64,000 nucleotides of DNA. Source: Anaerostipes hadrus ATCC 29173 = JCM 17467 (GTDB lineage: Bacteria; Bacillota; Clostridia; Lachnospirales; Lachnospiraceae). Every line of letters begins with the position of its first letter. Within the stretch, counting starts at the first letter, position 1. Both the position numbers and the translations under genes were made by a program. Of this stretch, positions 9,332 to 18,342 are shown piece by piece. The notes under the pieces were generated by a model. The model searched no databases. It was not told the DNA's origin and saw only the letters and a list, made by a program, of their open reading frames with translations. The stretch is taken from NCBI RefSeq assembly GCF_030296915.1, contig NZ_AP028031.1:2301001-2365000 (forward strand), written 5' to 3'.

Positions 9332-10002
9332 TCTTTGATCTGTTCTTTTGATGCCTCTACCTGATAGATTTCTTCTTCCTCAAGCAGCCCATAAAAGCCA
9401 TCAGTACATAATAAAAACTCCATTCCTGGATTTAATCTGCCTTTGTAACAATCAATCCGGATATCTTTTGTCACACCTACACACTGGATCAAAATATGTC
9501 TTCTCGGATCTTTTTTTGCCTGTTCTTTTGTGAGATGTCCAGCACGCAGTTCCAACTCTGCCAGAGTGTGATCTGTCGTTACAAATTTACGGTCCCTGTC
9601 AAACCAGTAAGTTCTCGAATCACCGACATTTAAGACAAAAAATTCATGTTCTTCAACAAACAATAAGGTTAATGTGCTTCCCATGGATTTTGTTTCTTCC
9701 ATCCGACGACTCATTAACAAAAGATTCTGGTTGATCCTGCGGATCAGATCGATCAGATTCTGCTCGATCATATCAATTCCCATAGTTTCTAATCCATCAA
9801 ACAACGTTTCGTCAAACCATTGTTTTAATACTTCCACGATATAATGACTGGCAATCTCTCCTTTTTTCAAACCTCCCATGCCGTCACAGACGACTGCGAG
9901 CAGATAAAGCTTTCCGTTCCTTTCCTTCTGACGCAACAGATAAGCATCCTGATTGGATGGTCTCCCATTCCCAATATCTGTCATTCCAATTGTATCTATC
10001 AT
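9241..10002 (-). CDS. PP2C-family Ser/Thr protein phosphatase
   Basis: A 253-residue manganese-dependent phosphatase (PrpC/Stp1 type), the usual partner of a PknB-like kinase. Metal-binding motifs are present: SNQDAY with Asp19, VCDGMGG at residues 38-44, LCTDGFYGLL near 205 and DNLSCVIV at the C-terminus. GGAGG lies ahead of the ATG at 10002. The gene overlaps the kinase, so both are made from one message. A hairpin terminator lies only about 17 bp upstream, so expression may depend on read-through or on a promoter I could not place. Confidence 0.92.
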   Translation of the reverse strand: MIDTIGMTDIGNGRPSNQDAYLLRQKERNGKLYLLAVVCDGMGGLKKGEIASHYIVEVLKQWFDETLFDGLETMGIDMIEQNLIDLIRRINQNLLLMSRRMEETKSMGSTLTLLFVEEHEFFVLNVGDSRTYWFDRDRKFVTTDHTLAELELRAGHLTKEQAKKDPRRHILIQCVGVTKDIRIDCYKGRLNPGMEFLLCTDGFYGLLEEEEIYQVEASKEQIKEWVQKCFQKVKRRGELDNLSCVIVKVPNKK

Positions 10003-10018
10003 AAATTCCTCCTAAATG

Positions 10019-10053
10019 AAAAAAAGCTCATAAAGATAAATCTTTACAAGCTT
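10019..10053 (-). terminator. terminator upstream of the phosphatase-kinase operon
   Basis: Minus-strand hairpin AAGCTTGTAAAGAT / ATCTTTATGAGCTT (two small mismatches) followed by seven T. It ends the 105-residue protein's transcript, but is so close to the phosphatase start that it may act as an attenuator for that operon. Confidence 0.7.
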
Positions 10054-10084
10054 CTTTCACTGTTTTGTTGTGTTTGTTAATAGT

Positions 10085-10402
10085 TTATTCCTCGATATCT
10101 TCGATATCTTCTTCCGCCGCTTCGTCGTCTCCTCCGTCAATCTCCTGCTTCAGGATTTCGATATCTCCACGAAGCTTCTCGATCAGATTAAACAGGTCAA
10201 TATACTCTGCCTGTGGGTAATCCATATGTTCTTCAAAATACTTCTCTCCCACCTGACGGTACAGATCATTTAAATCTCTCTTGGCGACTCTTAGATCATT
10301 GTGTCTTTTTGCGGAATCTGCGACTTCTTTAGCTTTCTGCGCCGCTGCTTTCCCTGTGGTCTGAATCGTTTCTTCCAGACGTCCGAAAAAATCTTTTGCC
10401 AT
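10085..10402 (-). CDS. small helical (coiled-coil) protein of unknown function
   Basis: 105 residues, almost all predictable as helix. The N-terminal half is alanine and lysine rich (TTGKAAAQKAKEVADSAK), the middle is amphipathic (DLYRQVGEKYFEEH), and the last 17 residues are nearly all Asp or Glu. No cysteines, signal peptide or membrane segment. Similar short proteins occur in many Clostridia near cell-envelope genes. I do not recognise a function. It has its own promoter and ends at a terminator before the phosphatase gene. Confidence 0.7.
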   Translation of the reverse strand: MAKDFFGRLEETIQTTGKAAAQKAKEVADSAKRHNDLRVAKRDLNDLYRQVGEKYFEEHMDYPQAEYIDLFNLIEKLRGDIEILKQEIDGGDDEAAEEDIEDIEE

Positions 10403-10430
10403 ATACGCTCACTCCCAACATTTTTCTTTC

Positions 10431-10459
10431 ATTGTACCTTATCCTCAGTGTTTCGTAAA
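10431..10459 (-). promoter_or_regulatory. sigma-A-type promoter for the 105-residue protein
   Basis: Minus-strand -35 TTTACG (10454-10459), 17-bp spacer, -10 TACAAT (10431-10436), about 30 bp before the start codon. Confidence 0.55.
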
Positions 10460-10478
10460 GGCTTTGTCCCTAGAATTA

Positions 10479-13400
10479 CTAGTGTTTTTTCTTCTTTTTC
10501 CAATATATAAAACTTCCACCTAAAGATGCTGCCAACAATGCAAAAATCCATTTCTCATCGAAGGAATCTCCTGTTTTTGGTGTGCTCGCTGCATCCCTTG
10601 TTCCTGGTGATCTTTTATATTCAGAAGTATTGGATCGATCTGCTTTATTTCCCGTTGTCACTGTTGATTTCGATTCTTTTTTGATCTTCACTAAACGTAC
10701 TGCACTGACTGGTTTGACAAAATCTGCTTTTCCTGTCGCTGTATTTTTTAATGTCTTTCCAGAAAGTGATGCTTCTTTTAGTTTTACCTGATACGATACT
10801 TTTATGGATTCATCATAAGATAAATTCTTTCCTGTCTCAATGACATACTTATTTTCTCCTGCAGTGATCGTGCACTGTCTGGTAATATCTGACCCATCTG
10901 GTGCATAAATCTTAATGCTGTTCTTGATCACCTTAGCTCCATTTCTTGAAAGCTGATCTTCGATCACAATATTTTTTGCGATCGCATCTTTGATCGTCTG
11001 CATAACAACCAGCTGATACTCGCAGATATCACCAACTTTATATGTTGTTTTATCAACCTTCTTGGTGATCATCAATGCTGGCTGTACAGCTTCCATTACT
11101 ACCACTTGATCATCTCTGACTTTATCCGCATCATCACTATAGCTTTCCGCAATGTTTTTGATATCTCCTGTGATCATCTTCTTAAATGCTGTCTGATATA
11201 TTACCAGAAGTTCATCTTTGTCACTGACATCTTTTCCTGTGATGATCTTAAATTTTCTAAGATTCTCATCTATTATGATCTCACATTGCTTGGTGATATC
11301 TTCCCCATTGTATTTTACACGGATCTGTGAAATCTCCATTCCTTCTTGTTCAAAATGATCTTCTACGACTACCTGATGTGCTGTCATATTCTCATTTCTC
11401 TGTGTTACACGGATCTTGTATTCTCCGCTTTGTCCTTCTTTGTAAGACTTATGCGCAGTACTTTTTTTAATCTTTAACACAGGTGGTTTTACAACGACTG
11501 TATTTTCATCCTGATCATCTTCTGTATTATCACTTCCTGCAACTGCTGTATTCTTCACGGCTCCTTCAATCCTCTTTTCAAATACAACCTGATAAGCTAC
11601 CGTCATCACATCATTTTCACCAAGATCTTTTCCTGTTTCAATCGTAAACCGATGGTCTTTCGCATCAATCTTGCAATCCGATGTAATATCTTTTTCATTA
11701 AGTTTTACTTCGATCTTCTGAACCTTCATACCTTCTTTTTCGAACTCATCCACGACTTTTACATTCTGTGCTGTCATGCCTTCTTTTCCTTGTGTGATAT
11801 GAAGTTTATAATATCCAGTTTCTCCTACTGCATAAACCTTTTTATCCGATTGTTTTGTGATTTGCAGTTTTGGTGCTTTCACCTTGATCGTCTCATCTGC
11901 CATCCCGCTTCCTGACGGAATCTCTTTATCTTCCCGGATCAGATCTCCATTGCTGTTTTTTGTCGCAGCAACGTGCATAATATTCTTTACTTCCTGTCCT
12001 TCGAGTCCATCTTCTTCAATCACTGCCTGATAAGTGATCTCTATCTTATCCGTCATGCGAAGATTTTCATAAGATCCTGTTTTCTTTCCTTCTTCCGAAC
12101 CCATTGCTGGAATCGTACCATTTTTCAGTGCAAGTGGTGTTATGATCTCATAACTTCTTCCACTTGGATCAAATGTGATCTTACACTCAGATGCAATGTT
12201 TTTCCCACCAGATATAACCGCTACGGTTCCTGGTATGATCTTGATCCCTTCTGCCTGAAGTTCATCCTGAATCTCCAAATTTCTCATAAAAGTTCCCGGA
12301 TTTGGATTGGTGATCACTGCCTGATAAGTTACATGATCTCCTTTTTTATAAAGCTGTACTGGAGCTGATTTTATCACATTATTTTTTGGCGAGTTGATAT
12401 ACACCTGCCTTGATGCCCTTGTTTCTGGAATTCCTGCTGCCCATGCAGATGCAGTATTATCGATCACTTTTCCATTTGTAAGGACTCCACTTTTTACTGT
12501 ATATGTAATCTCGATCGTCTGTCCATATGGAAGGGCATAATCACCTTTTGACTTCAAAATAAATCCATTATTTTCTGTCTGTAATATGTAATCCTTCTTA
12601 TCAAGACCATTGATTTTTATATCCTGTAACTTCATATCCATCACACTTGCAAAGGATGTATCCTGAATCGTAAAATAAGCTGTCTTTGCTTTTTCGTTTT
12701 GATTTTTCACTGTTACCTTATAGGTGATCTCATCTTTTGCCTGATATTCATATTGTTTTGTCTCTTTCCTGATCAAAAGACCCGGCGTATCTCCATTTTC
12801 TTTTGGCAGCTCGATATCTACACGAACCTCATTGGTCATTTCTATCTTATCATTAATGATCGTTTTCGCTGTATTTTTTTCTGTGATCATCGTTTCCTTT
12901 GTATTATAATGCCCATGTTCTTTCCATATCTTACGCAATTGATCTAACTGTTCTTTGGATGCATTCTCCGGAATATTCATCTTTACTTTGATCTTTAATT
13001 TATAAACAGATTTTTTATAAAATTCGGCATCTTTCGGATTCTTAAGTTCTGCTCTTACAAGATTGCCGTTTTGTGAAATATCAAACTGACTGCTTACATC
13101 CTCATCATCTCCGTAAACCTTGATATCCAGAATCTTTAAACAGGATTCGATCTGATCTTCAAATGCAAACTTATCAAAATAATGTGCCTTTGGAATTTCT
13201 CCCGCAATTACCTGACTGACTTCATAATCCCAAGATTTTGCCAGATCTTGCACTCTTAGATGTTCCGTCTTGGTCCCATCTTCTCCGATCACCTCTTTGG
13301 TTGGGTCAACTGGGTCAAAGCGGATCATATTCTGTCCATATCCTACATATTGCTCCTCTTTTGTTGGTGCTTTTTCAAGACTCCTTCCGAATGTATATTC

Positions 13401-14189
13401 AAAAGAATCTGATGCAAATGTAAATCCTACACAAGTAAAATCTTCACTACTGTAATTATCTGGAAAATCCGCATAATAAATACTAGTTTCCCCTGATCTT
13501 TTACAACTTAATTTTGTATTCTTTGATACATATTCTCCGTGAATCTTGTTTGCTTTGATCCCGATATACTGATATGTATCAATATCCTTTAACGTCATAT
13601 TACTTTTGATCGTTACTGGTGTATTCGTTCCTGCTTTATAAAAATCACTTTTTAATGTCATCTCTTCGATTCCAACATAAGCACATCCATTGATGCCGCT
13701 TCCAATCGCCACATAACCGTCTTGATTCTTATACTTTTCGATTCCAGTAACCGTCATGACCAAATCTAATTTTTCCCAATGGCCATTACTTCCATCGGCT
13801 TTGCATTGATAGATCTCCATATTTGTTTTTCGGATTTTAATATTCCCTGCGGTATTTTGTGAAGTCTGAAACCATGTATACTTTTTAAGGAAATCCGGCA
13901 TCTCGATCTCTGGTAATTTTGCTGCTTTCTTTCCTGCTTCTATGATCGTCTTCGTCTGATCTGTTGCATGCATCTTAAAACCGTAGGATGCATCCACTGA
14001 AAGTGCTTTTTCATCGTCAAATGATGAGAAAATATGTTTCTCATCTGCCCAACTGCTTGTGATCTTCCCCGCATTCTCAGTATTTAACTGTGCTTTCACC
14101 TTTCGCTGTCCAAACACAGATAAGATTACGGATGCCGTAAAAACTCCGATCATCCCAAGGCACATGAACCATTGTCTCTTTTTCTTCAT
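10479..14189 (-). CDS. large sortase-anchored surface adhesin with DUF11-like repeats
   Basis: 1236 residues. N-terminal signal peptide (KKKRQWFMCLGMIGVF, cleavage after about residue 33), C-terminal sorting signal TPKTGDS, hydrophobic helix and KKKKKH tail, so it should be covalently attached to the cell wall. The middle holds at least five related beta domains. The last three are close repeats of about 115 residues, each with a phrase like KxYxxGxxxxYKLxxTQ, a DITxxC segment and a TGK phrase. Repeats of this kind stabilise pili and adhesins. The ribosome site GGAGAG at about 14200 is intact, but an IS607 element ends about 24 bp upstream of the start codon. Confidence 0.85.
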   Translation of the reverse strand: MKKKRQWFMCLGMIGVFTASVILSVFGQRKVKAQLNTENAGKITSSWADEKHIFSSFDDEKALSVDASYGFKMHATDQTKTIIEAGKKAAKLPEIEMPDFLKKYTWFQTSQNTAGNIKIRKTNMEIYQCKADGSNGHWEKLDLVMTVTGIEKYKNQDGYVAIGSGINGCAYVGIEEMTLKSDFYKAGTNTPVTIKSNMTLKDIDTYQYIGIKANKIHGEYVSKNTKLSCKRSGETSIYYADFPDNYSSEDFTCVGFTFASDSFEYTFGRSLEKAPTKEEQYVGYGQNMIRFDPVDPTKEVIGEDGTKTEHLRVQDLAKSWDYEVSQVIAGEIPKAHYFDKFAFEDQIESCLKILDIKVYGDDEDVSSQFDISQNGNLVRAELKNPKDAEFYKKSVYKLKIKVKMNIPENASKEQLDQLRKIWKEHGHYNTKETMITEKNTAKTIINDKIEMTNEVRVDIELPKENGDTPGLLIRKETKQYEYQAKDEITYKVTVKNQNEKAKTAYFTIQDTSFASVMDMKLQDIKINGLDKKDYILQTENNGFILKSKGDYALPYGQTIEITYTVKSGVLTNGKVIDNTASAWAAGIPETRASRQVYINSPKNNVIKSAPVQLYKKGDHVTYQAVITNPNPGTFMRNLEIQDELQAEGIKIIPGTVAVISGGKNIASECKITFDPSGRSYEIITPLALKNGTIPAMGSEEGKKTGSYENLRMTDKIEITYQAVIEEDGLEGQEVKNIMHVAATKNSNGDLIREDKEIPSGSGMADETIKVKAPKLQITKQSDKKVYAVGETGYYKLHITQGKEGMTAQNVKVVDEFEKEGMKVQKIEVKLNEKDITSDCKIDAKDHRFTIETGKDLGENDVMTVAYQVVFEKRIEGAVKNTAVAGSDNTEDDQDENTVVVKPPVLKIKKSTAHKSYKEGQSGEYKIRVTQRNENMTAHQVVVEDHFEQEGMEISQIRVKYNGEDITKQCEIIIDENLRKFKIITGKDVSDKDELLVIYQTAFKKMITGDIKNIAESYSDDADKVRDDQVVVMEAVQPALMITKKVDKTTYKVGDICEYQLVVMQTIKDAIAKNIVIEDQLSRNGAKVIKNSIKIYAPDGSDITRQCTITAGENKYVIETGKNLSYDESIKVSYQVKLKEASLSGKTLKNTATGKADFVKPVSAVRLVKIKKESKSTVTTGNKADRSNTSEYKRSPGTRDAASTPKTGDSFDEKWIFALLAASLGGSFIYWKKKKKH

Positions 14190-14212
14190 AATGTACTCTC
14201 CGTTACTGAAAA

Positions 14213-14231
14213 CTTATAAAAAAGTTATAAA
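14213..14231 (+). repeat. right terminal inverted repeat of IS607 element 1
   Basis: CTTATAAAAAAGTTATAAA reading inward from the right end (low-coordinate side); matches the other end with a single-base gap. Confidence 0.6.
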
Positions 14232-14247
14232 CCTTTATGTTTCATTC

Positions 14248-14375
14248 CTACTTCAACGAGTATGCTTTTGTAACGAATCAATTCATGTACTACTCACAAG
14301 TTCCTGTACTCTCCATAGGCGTTAATTCCTGACTAACGTATCAGTACATATCTGTAATCACTTGAATATATTATG
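14248..14375 (-). ncRNA. predicted omega RNA (reRNA) of TnpB 1
   Basis: TnpB proteins use an RNA that overlaps the 3' end of tnpB and runs to the element's right end, with the guide supplied by flanking DNA. The block 14248-14352 is strongly conserved with 31784-31888 downstream of the second TnpB (shared plus-strand phrases ACTCACAAGTTC and CTCCATAG), although it is non-coding. Conservation downstream of two diverged tnpB genes is what an RNA scaffold would show. The exact ends are not determined. Confidence 0.65.
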
Positions 14376-15546
14376 CTACAGATCGTTTCAGAACATCCTC
14401 TCCATATTTTTTAAGATTCAAAGCTGCCTGAAGATCTCTGTCAACTACATTTCCACATTCACATTTGTAAATACGTTCTGATAACTTCAGATCTTTTTTG
14501 ATCTTTCCACAACAACTGCATAATTTTGAACTTGGAAAAAATCGATCTGCAATGATCACCTGAATATTGTTCCACTTAGATTTATATTCCATCTGCCGCC
14601 TAAATTCATAAAATCCCTGTTGTTGAACTGTTTTGGATAAATGTCTGTTTTTCATCATTCCATTTACATTTAGATCTTCGATACAGATAAAACTTGGTTC
14701 TCGTTTTACGATCTCTGATGTTATATGATGTAAATGATCATGACGGATATTTGTCAGTCTGTGATTTAATGTTAATAAAAGTTTTTCCTTTTTGATCACA
14801 TTCTTCGTTTTACAGTATTCCTTTCCTTGTTTATTGTTCTCGTATGAACGAGAGATGCTACGCTGTAATCTGCGTTTTTGTTTCTCTAGTTTCTTAACTT
14901 TTTTCGTTTTATTGATGTTCTTATATTTATTACCGTCAGAACATATCGCTAGATCTTTGATCCCTAAATCGATCCCTATCCCATCATTGGAGGGAACGGT
15001 AACAGAGTCTTCGTATTCAATGCCTACTGTGATCCACCAGTTGATCCCATCATATCTAATGCGGGGATTACTATAGTTACAATCCGTAGGTATCCGATTC
15101 TTTTCCGCAAGTCTGATCCAGTTTATCTTTTGCTTATTCTTCTTTTTGGAAGCAGCAAAACCCTCAATTTTTACATGCGTATCTGAAAATTGGATTTTTA
15201 CATTATCCTGATAAAAAGATGGTATAGAAAATTTTCGGCTTTTGAATTTAGGAAACTTTGAACATCCTTTGAAAAATCTCTTATATGCATGACAAGCATC
15301 TTTGATCGCTTGTTTTGTTACATTATTTGAAACTTCATTTAACCAGGAATATTCCTCTGTTTTCTTTAATTGTGTAAATTCTTTTCTCAGATCACTATCC
15401 GATAGGAACTCACCACCATTTTTATAGTTTTCTTTTTCTCTTCCTAACGCCCAGTTATAAGCGAATCTGGCAGTATTGGCATATCGAAAGAGTTTTGTAT
15501 TCTGTTTATTATTTGGGATCAGCATGACTCGAATTGTTTTTATCAT
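14371..15546 (-). CDS. tnpB: TnpB RNA-guided nuclease of IS607 element 1
   Basis: About 391 residues, the usual TnpB size. It is an RNA-guided DNA nuclease that helps the element persist at its site. RuvC residues are intact: Asp in GIDLGIKDLAI, Glu in CIEDLNVNG and Asp in VDRDLQAALNL. The zinc-ribbon cysteines CSCCG ... CECG lie between the last two. I take the ATG at 15546 (MIKTIRV), which overlaps the end of tnpA, as usual in IS607; the longer form from 15564 is also open. The 3' end runs into the predicted omega RNA. Confidence 0.9.
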   Translation of the reverse strand: MIKTIRVMLIPNNKQNTKLFRYANTARFAYNWALGREKENYKNGGEFLSDSDLRKEFTQLKKTEEYSWLNEVSNNVTKQAIKDACHAYKRFFKGCSKFPKFKSRKFSIPSFYQDNVKIQFSDTHVKIEGFAASKKKNKQKINWIRLAEKNRIPTDCNYSNPRIRYDGINWWITVGIEYEDSVTVPSNDGIGIDLGIKDLAICSDGNKYKNINKTKKVKKLEKQKRRLQRSISRSYENNKQGKEYCKTKNVIKKEKLLLTLNHRLTNIRHDHLHHITSEIVKREPSFICIEDLNVNGMMKNRHLSKTVQQQGFYEFRRQMEYKSKWNNIQVIIADRFFPSSKLCSCCGKIKKDLKLSERIYKCECGNVVDRDLQAALNLKKYGEDVLKRSVA

Positions 15547-16162
15547 CTTCTTCACCACCATCATCTATCAGTTCTTTTACAAGTTTTCTTGCTTTATTGG
15601 CACGTTTGCCTTGTAATTTACAACTAAATACAGTTATTATCTGAACTAAATCTTCAACAATTTCTTGTTGCTCTGTCTTTTCAGTATGATCGATGATTTC
15701 AATATCACAATCATATAGACTTGCAATATATTCAACTAATTCAAATCCAAATCGTAACAATCTGTCTTTATAAAAAACAACCACCTTGTCCACTTTATTT
15801 TGAGATATTCGTTTCATAAGTTCTTTTAATCCTTTTTTCTTATAGTCTATACCAGAACCTATATCACTAATTATTTCAAATGGTTTTCCCTGTGCAGTAA
15901 GATACAATTTCATATTCTCTATTTGTCGTTCCAGATCATCTTTTTGTTTATTACTTGAAACTCTGCAATAACCTATTACAATTCTATCTAAATTAGGTTT
16001 TATATTCATAACTTGATTTAATTGCTCATGCGAATAATATCTATATCCATTACTGGAAGTGTGATGTGGATGAAGTTTACCCTTTTTATCCCAATTCCTT
16101 AATGTTTGAGCCGATACACCTAATATTTTTGAAAATTTATTGATAGAATAATATTTACTCAT
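15509..16162 (-). CDS. tnpA: IS607-family serine recombinase TnpA (MerR HTH + resolvase)
   Basis: 217 residues from the ATG at 16162, chosen because GGAGG lies 7 nt upstream. N-terminal MerR-like helix-turn-helix (INKFSKILGVSAQTLRNWD) is followed by a resolvase catalytic domain with the nucleophile serine in YCRVSSNKQKDDLERQ, and a C-terminal helix. This small serine recombinase moves IS607 elements without duplicating the target. No stop or frameshift, so it looks active, unlike its counterpart in element 2. Confidence 0.9.
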   Translation of the reverse strand: MSKYYSINKFSKILGVSAQTLRNWDKKGKLHPHHTSSNGYRYYSHEQLNQVMNIKPNLDRIVIGYCRVSSNKQKDDLERQIENMKLYLTAQGKPFEIISDIGSGIDYKKKGLKELMKRISQNKVDKVVVFYKDRLLRFGFELVEYIASLYDCDIEIIDHTEKTEQQEIVEDLVQIITVFSCKLQGKRANKARKLVKELIDDGGEEDDKNNSSHADPK

Positions 16163-16228
16163 AAGCAAATCCTCCATATAATATTTATAATTTATTCTAC
16201 CAATAAAAATTATAAAATCCAACACATA

Positions 16229-16246
16229 TTTATAATTTTTTATAAG
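16229..16246 (-). repeat. left terminal inverted repeat of IS607 element 1
   Basis: On the minus strand CTTATAAAAAATTATAAA, reading inward from the left end (high-coordinate side). Confidence 0.6.
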
Positions 16247-16704
16247 ATTATTTTAACAGTTAAACACCTCCTTGTCATATCTTTATATTTCCCTCATTCT
16301 CCAACAGACAAAATGTCTCATAGCCTCCCGGCTCCCCTCATTCTTATGACAGGCTGCACTCACCTCCATGACCATGCAGAAGTCTCATTATCATATCCTT
16401 GTTCGCTCCCTGTGCTCTTCGTGGTATCATAAAAGAACCTCCATCCTATTGTTCATGGCATAAAATTCATTGCCCGCAGATCATGGCGGAATATGTCCTC
16501 CCGGACTGTGCCGGAAAATGGTCTTATTCAATTGTCAGTTTCCCTTGGATTCATCATCATTCGATCATCATATGTCGTGAATGGATTTGTCAGATCTGAT
16601 CGATCTCATCTTAGATTTATCTTGTTGATATGTTTTTAGAATTATCTGATATTGTATTCTCTTCCATTTATTCCCTATCTTGGTTTATCATAACATTTTC
16701 GTAT
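16247..16704 (-). other. long non-coding stretch upstream of IS607 element 1 (original adhesin leader)
   Basis: About 460 bp with no convincing large gene. Before the insertion this would have been the leader and promoter region of the adhesin gene. It holds an orphan minus-strand ribosome site AAGGAGGTG near 16270 and a possible 28-residue minus-strand ORF at 16344-16430 preceded by GGATGGAGG. I cannot support either as a real gene. No known riboswitch pattern is apparent to me. Confidence 0.45.
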
Positions 16705-16743
16705 AAAAAAAGCAACCCATTTTCTTCCATGGGTTGCTTTTTT
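16705..16743 (-). terminator. thrC terminator
   Basis: Hairpin AGCAACCCA / TGGGTTGCT with a long T-run on the minus strand, immediately after the thrC stop. Confidence 0.9.
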
Positions 16744-16751
16744 ATGATTCA

Positions 16752-18242
16752 TTAGATTCCAAGAATCTTCTTCACTTCGTCTTCCATTGCTGCTGTCTCA
16801 CATACCGTATCATGAAGAACTGGTGCAGTTCTGATCTCTTCGATCGCTTTTGGAATTGCTGTCTTAGATACTTTGTTAAGTTCATCAACTAATTCAAAGT
16901 CATCTTCTGCATCATATGCTGGATCGATCGCATCCATAACACTTCTTGTGAATTTGTATGGACTTGCTGTAGAAGCGATCACTGTTGGAGTCTTGTCATC
17001 TCCTGTCGCTGCTTTATATTTGTCATATGCAACTGCTGCGACTGCTGTATGTGTATCCATCACATATCCTTCTTTGTCATAGACTTCTTTGATCTTCACT
17101 GCTGTTTCTTCTTCACTTCCGAAAGCTCCAAAGAACTCAGATAATTCTGCTTTCATGGCATCTGTGATCACATATTCACCGTCTTTTGTCAATGCTGCCA
17201 TAAATTTGGCACACTGTTTTGCATCATTTCCTGCGATTCTATAGATCATACGCTCTAAGTTACTTGAGATCAGAATATCCATAGATGGAGATGTTGTAAC
17301 ATAGAATTCTCTGTTGCGATCGTATTTTCCTGTCTCAAAGAAATCAAATAATACTTTATTCTTATTAGATGCGCAGACAAATTTGCCGATTGGAATACCC
17401 ATCTGTTTTGCATAATAAGAAGCTAAAATATTACCAAAGTTTCCTGTTGGAACGACTACATTCATAGGTTCTCCGGCCTTTAATGCACCCTGTTTTAATA
17501 AATCAGCATAAGCCTTTACATAATATACAACCTGTGGCACTAAACGTCCGATGTTGATTGAGTTTGCAGATGAGAACTGGAATCCGTTGTCATTCATCAC
17601 TTTCGCTAACTCTTTGTTAGAGAACATCTTCTTAACACCTGTCTGAGCATCATCAAAGTTTCCTTTGATTCCGATCACGTATGTATTGTCACCCTTCTGT
17701 GTTACCATCTGTTTTTCCTGAATTGGGCTGACTCCAGACTTTGGATAGAATACGATGATCTTTGTTCCCGGTACATCTGCAAATCCTGCTAAAGCCGCTT
17801 TTCCTGTGTCTCCGGATGTTGCTGTTAAGATCACGATCTCATTCTTTACATTATTCTTTCTTGCTGATGTTACAAGTAAATGTGGCAGAATAGATAATGC
17901 CATATCTTTAAATGCGATGGTTGCTCCATGGAATAATTCCAGATAATATGCTCCATCTACTTTCTTTGTCACTGCGATCTCTTCTGTATCGAATTTGCTG
18001 TCATATGCATTATTAATGCATGTCTTTAATTCTTCTTCTGTAAAATCTGTAAGGAATTCTTTCATGACTGCATAAGCAATTTCCTGATAGGACATCTGTG
18101 TCAGATCTTCCAACGATACATTTAATTTTGGAATGCTGTCTGGTACAAATAATCCTCCATCGCTTGTTAATCCTTTTAAAATAGCTTCAGAGGCGGTTGC
18201 TGTTTCTTCACTATTTCTTGTACTGTGGTATACTAAATTCAT
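16752..18242 (-). CDS. thrC: threonine synthase
   Basis: 496 residues, the long bacterial form. A PLP enzyme that makes L-threonine from O-phosphohomoserine. The PLP lysine lies in LFHGATIAFKDMALS (about residue 117), followed by the phosphate-binding segment TATSGDTGKAALAG and by VPTGNFGNI further on. The N-terminal phrase YHSTRN is typical. It stands alone with a strong terminator after it; no other thr genes are nearby. Confidence 0.96.
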   Translation of the reverse strand: MNLVYHSTRNSEETATASEAILKGLTSDGGLFVPDSIPKLNVSLEDLTQMSYQEIAYAVMKEFLTDFTEEELKTCINNAYDSKFDTEEIAVTKKVDGAYYLELFHGATIAFKDMALSILPHLLVTSARKNNVKNEIVILTATSGDTGKAALAGFADVPGTKIIVFYPKSGVSPIQEKQMVTQKGDNTYVIGIKGNFDDAQTGVKKMFSNKELAKVMNDNGFQFSSANSINIGRLVPQVVYYVKAYADLLKQGALKAGEPMNVVVPTGNFGNILASYYAKQMGIPIGKFVCASNKNKVLFDFFETGKYDRNREFYVTTSPSMDILISSNLERMIYRIAGNDAKQCAKFMAALTKDGEYVITDAMKAELSEFFGAFGSEEETAVKIKEVYDKEGYVMDTHTAVAAVAYDKYKAATGDDKTPTVIASTASPYKFTRSVMDAIDPAYDAEDDFELVDELNKVSKTAIPKAIEEIRTAPVLHDTVCETAAMEDEVKKILGI

Positions 18243-18342
18243 ATTTCCCTACCTTTTCTTCTATTAAATATACGTGTTTCTGTTGGTTTTTGATTATATC
18301 ATATGTTGTTCCTGTCTACAACTGATTTTCATGAACTATATC

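Larger units (their letters stand above)
14213..16246 (-). mobile_element. IS607-family element 1 (TnpA + TnpB), complete
   Basis: About 2.03 kb with a MerR-serine recombinase TnpA and a TnpB nuclease in overlapping order, as in IS607. The ends share an imperfect inverted repeat: CTTATAAAAAAGTTATAAA at 14213-14231 and its near complement at 16229-16246. No target duplication is expected for serine transposases. Both genes are open, so it may still move. It lies between the leader and the ribosome site of the adhesin gene, in the same transcription direction. Boundaries are inferred from the repeats. Confidence 0.8.

Noticed and set aside
16344..16430. 28-residue ORF with a GGATGGAGG-like ribosome site
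   Set aside because: No recognisable motif, no neighbour that depends on it, and it sits in the disrupted leader of the adhesin. Mentioned only within that region's entry.
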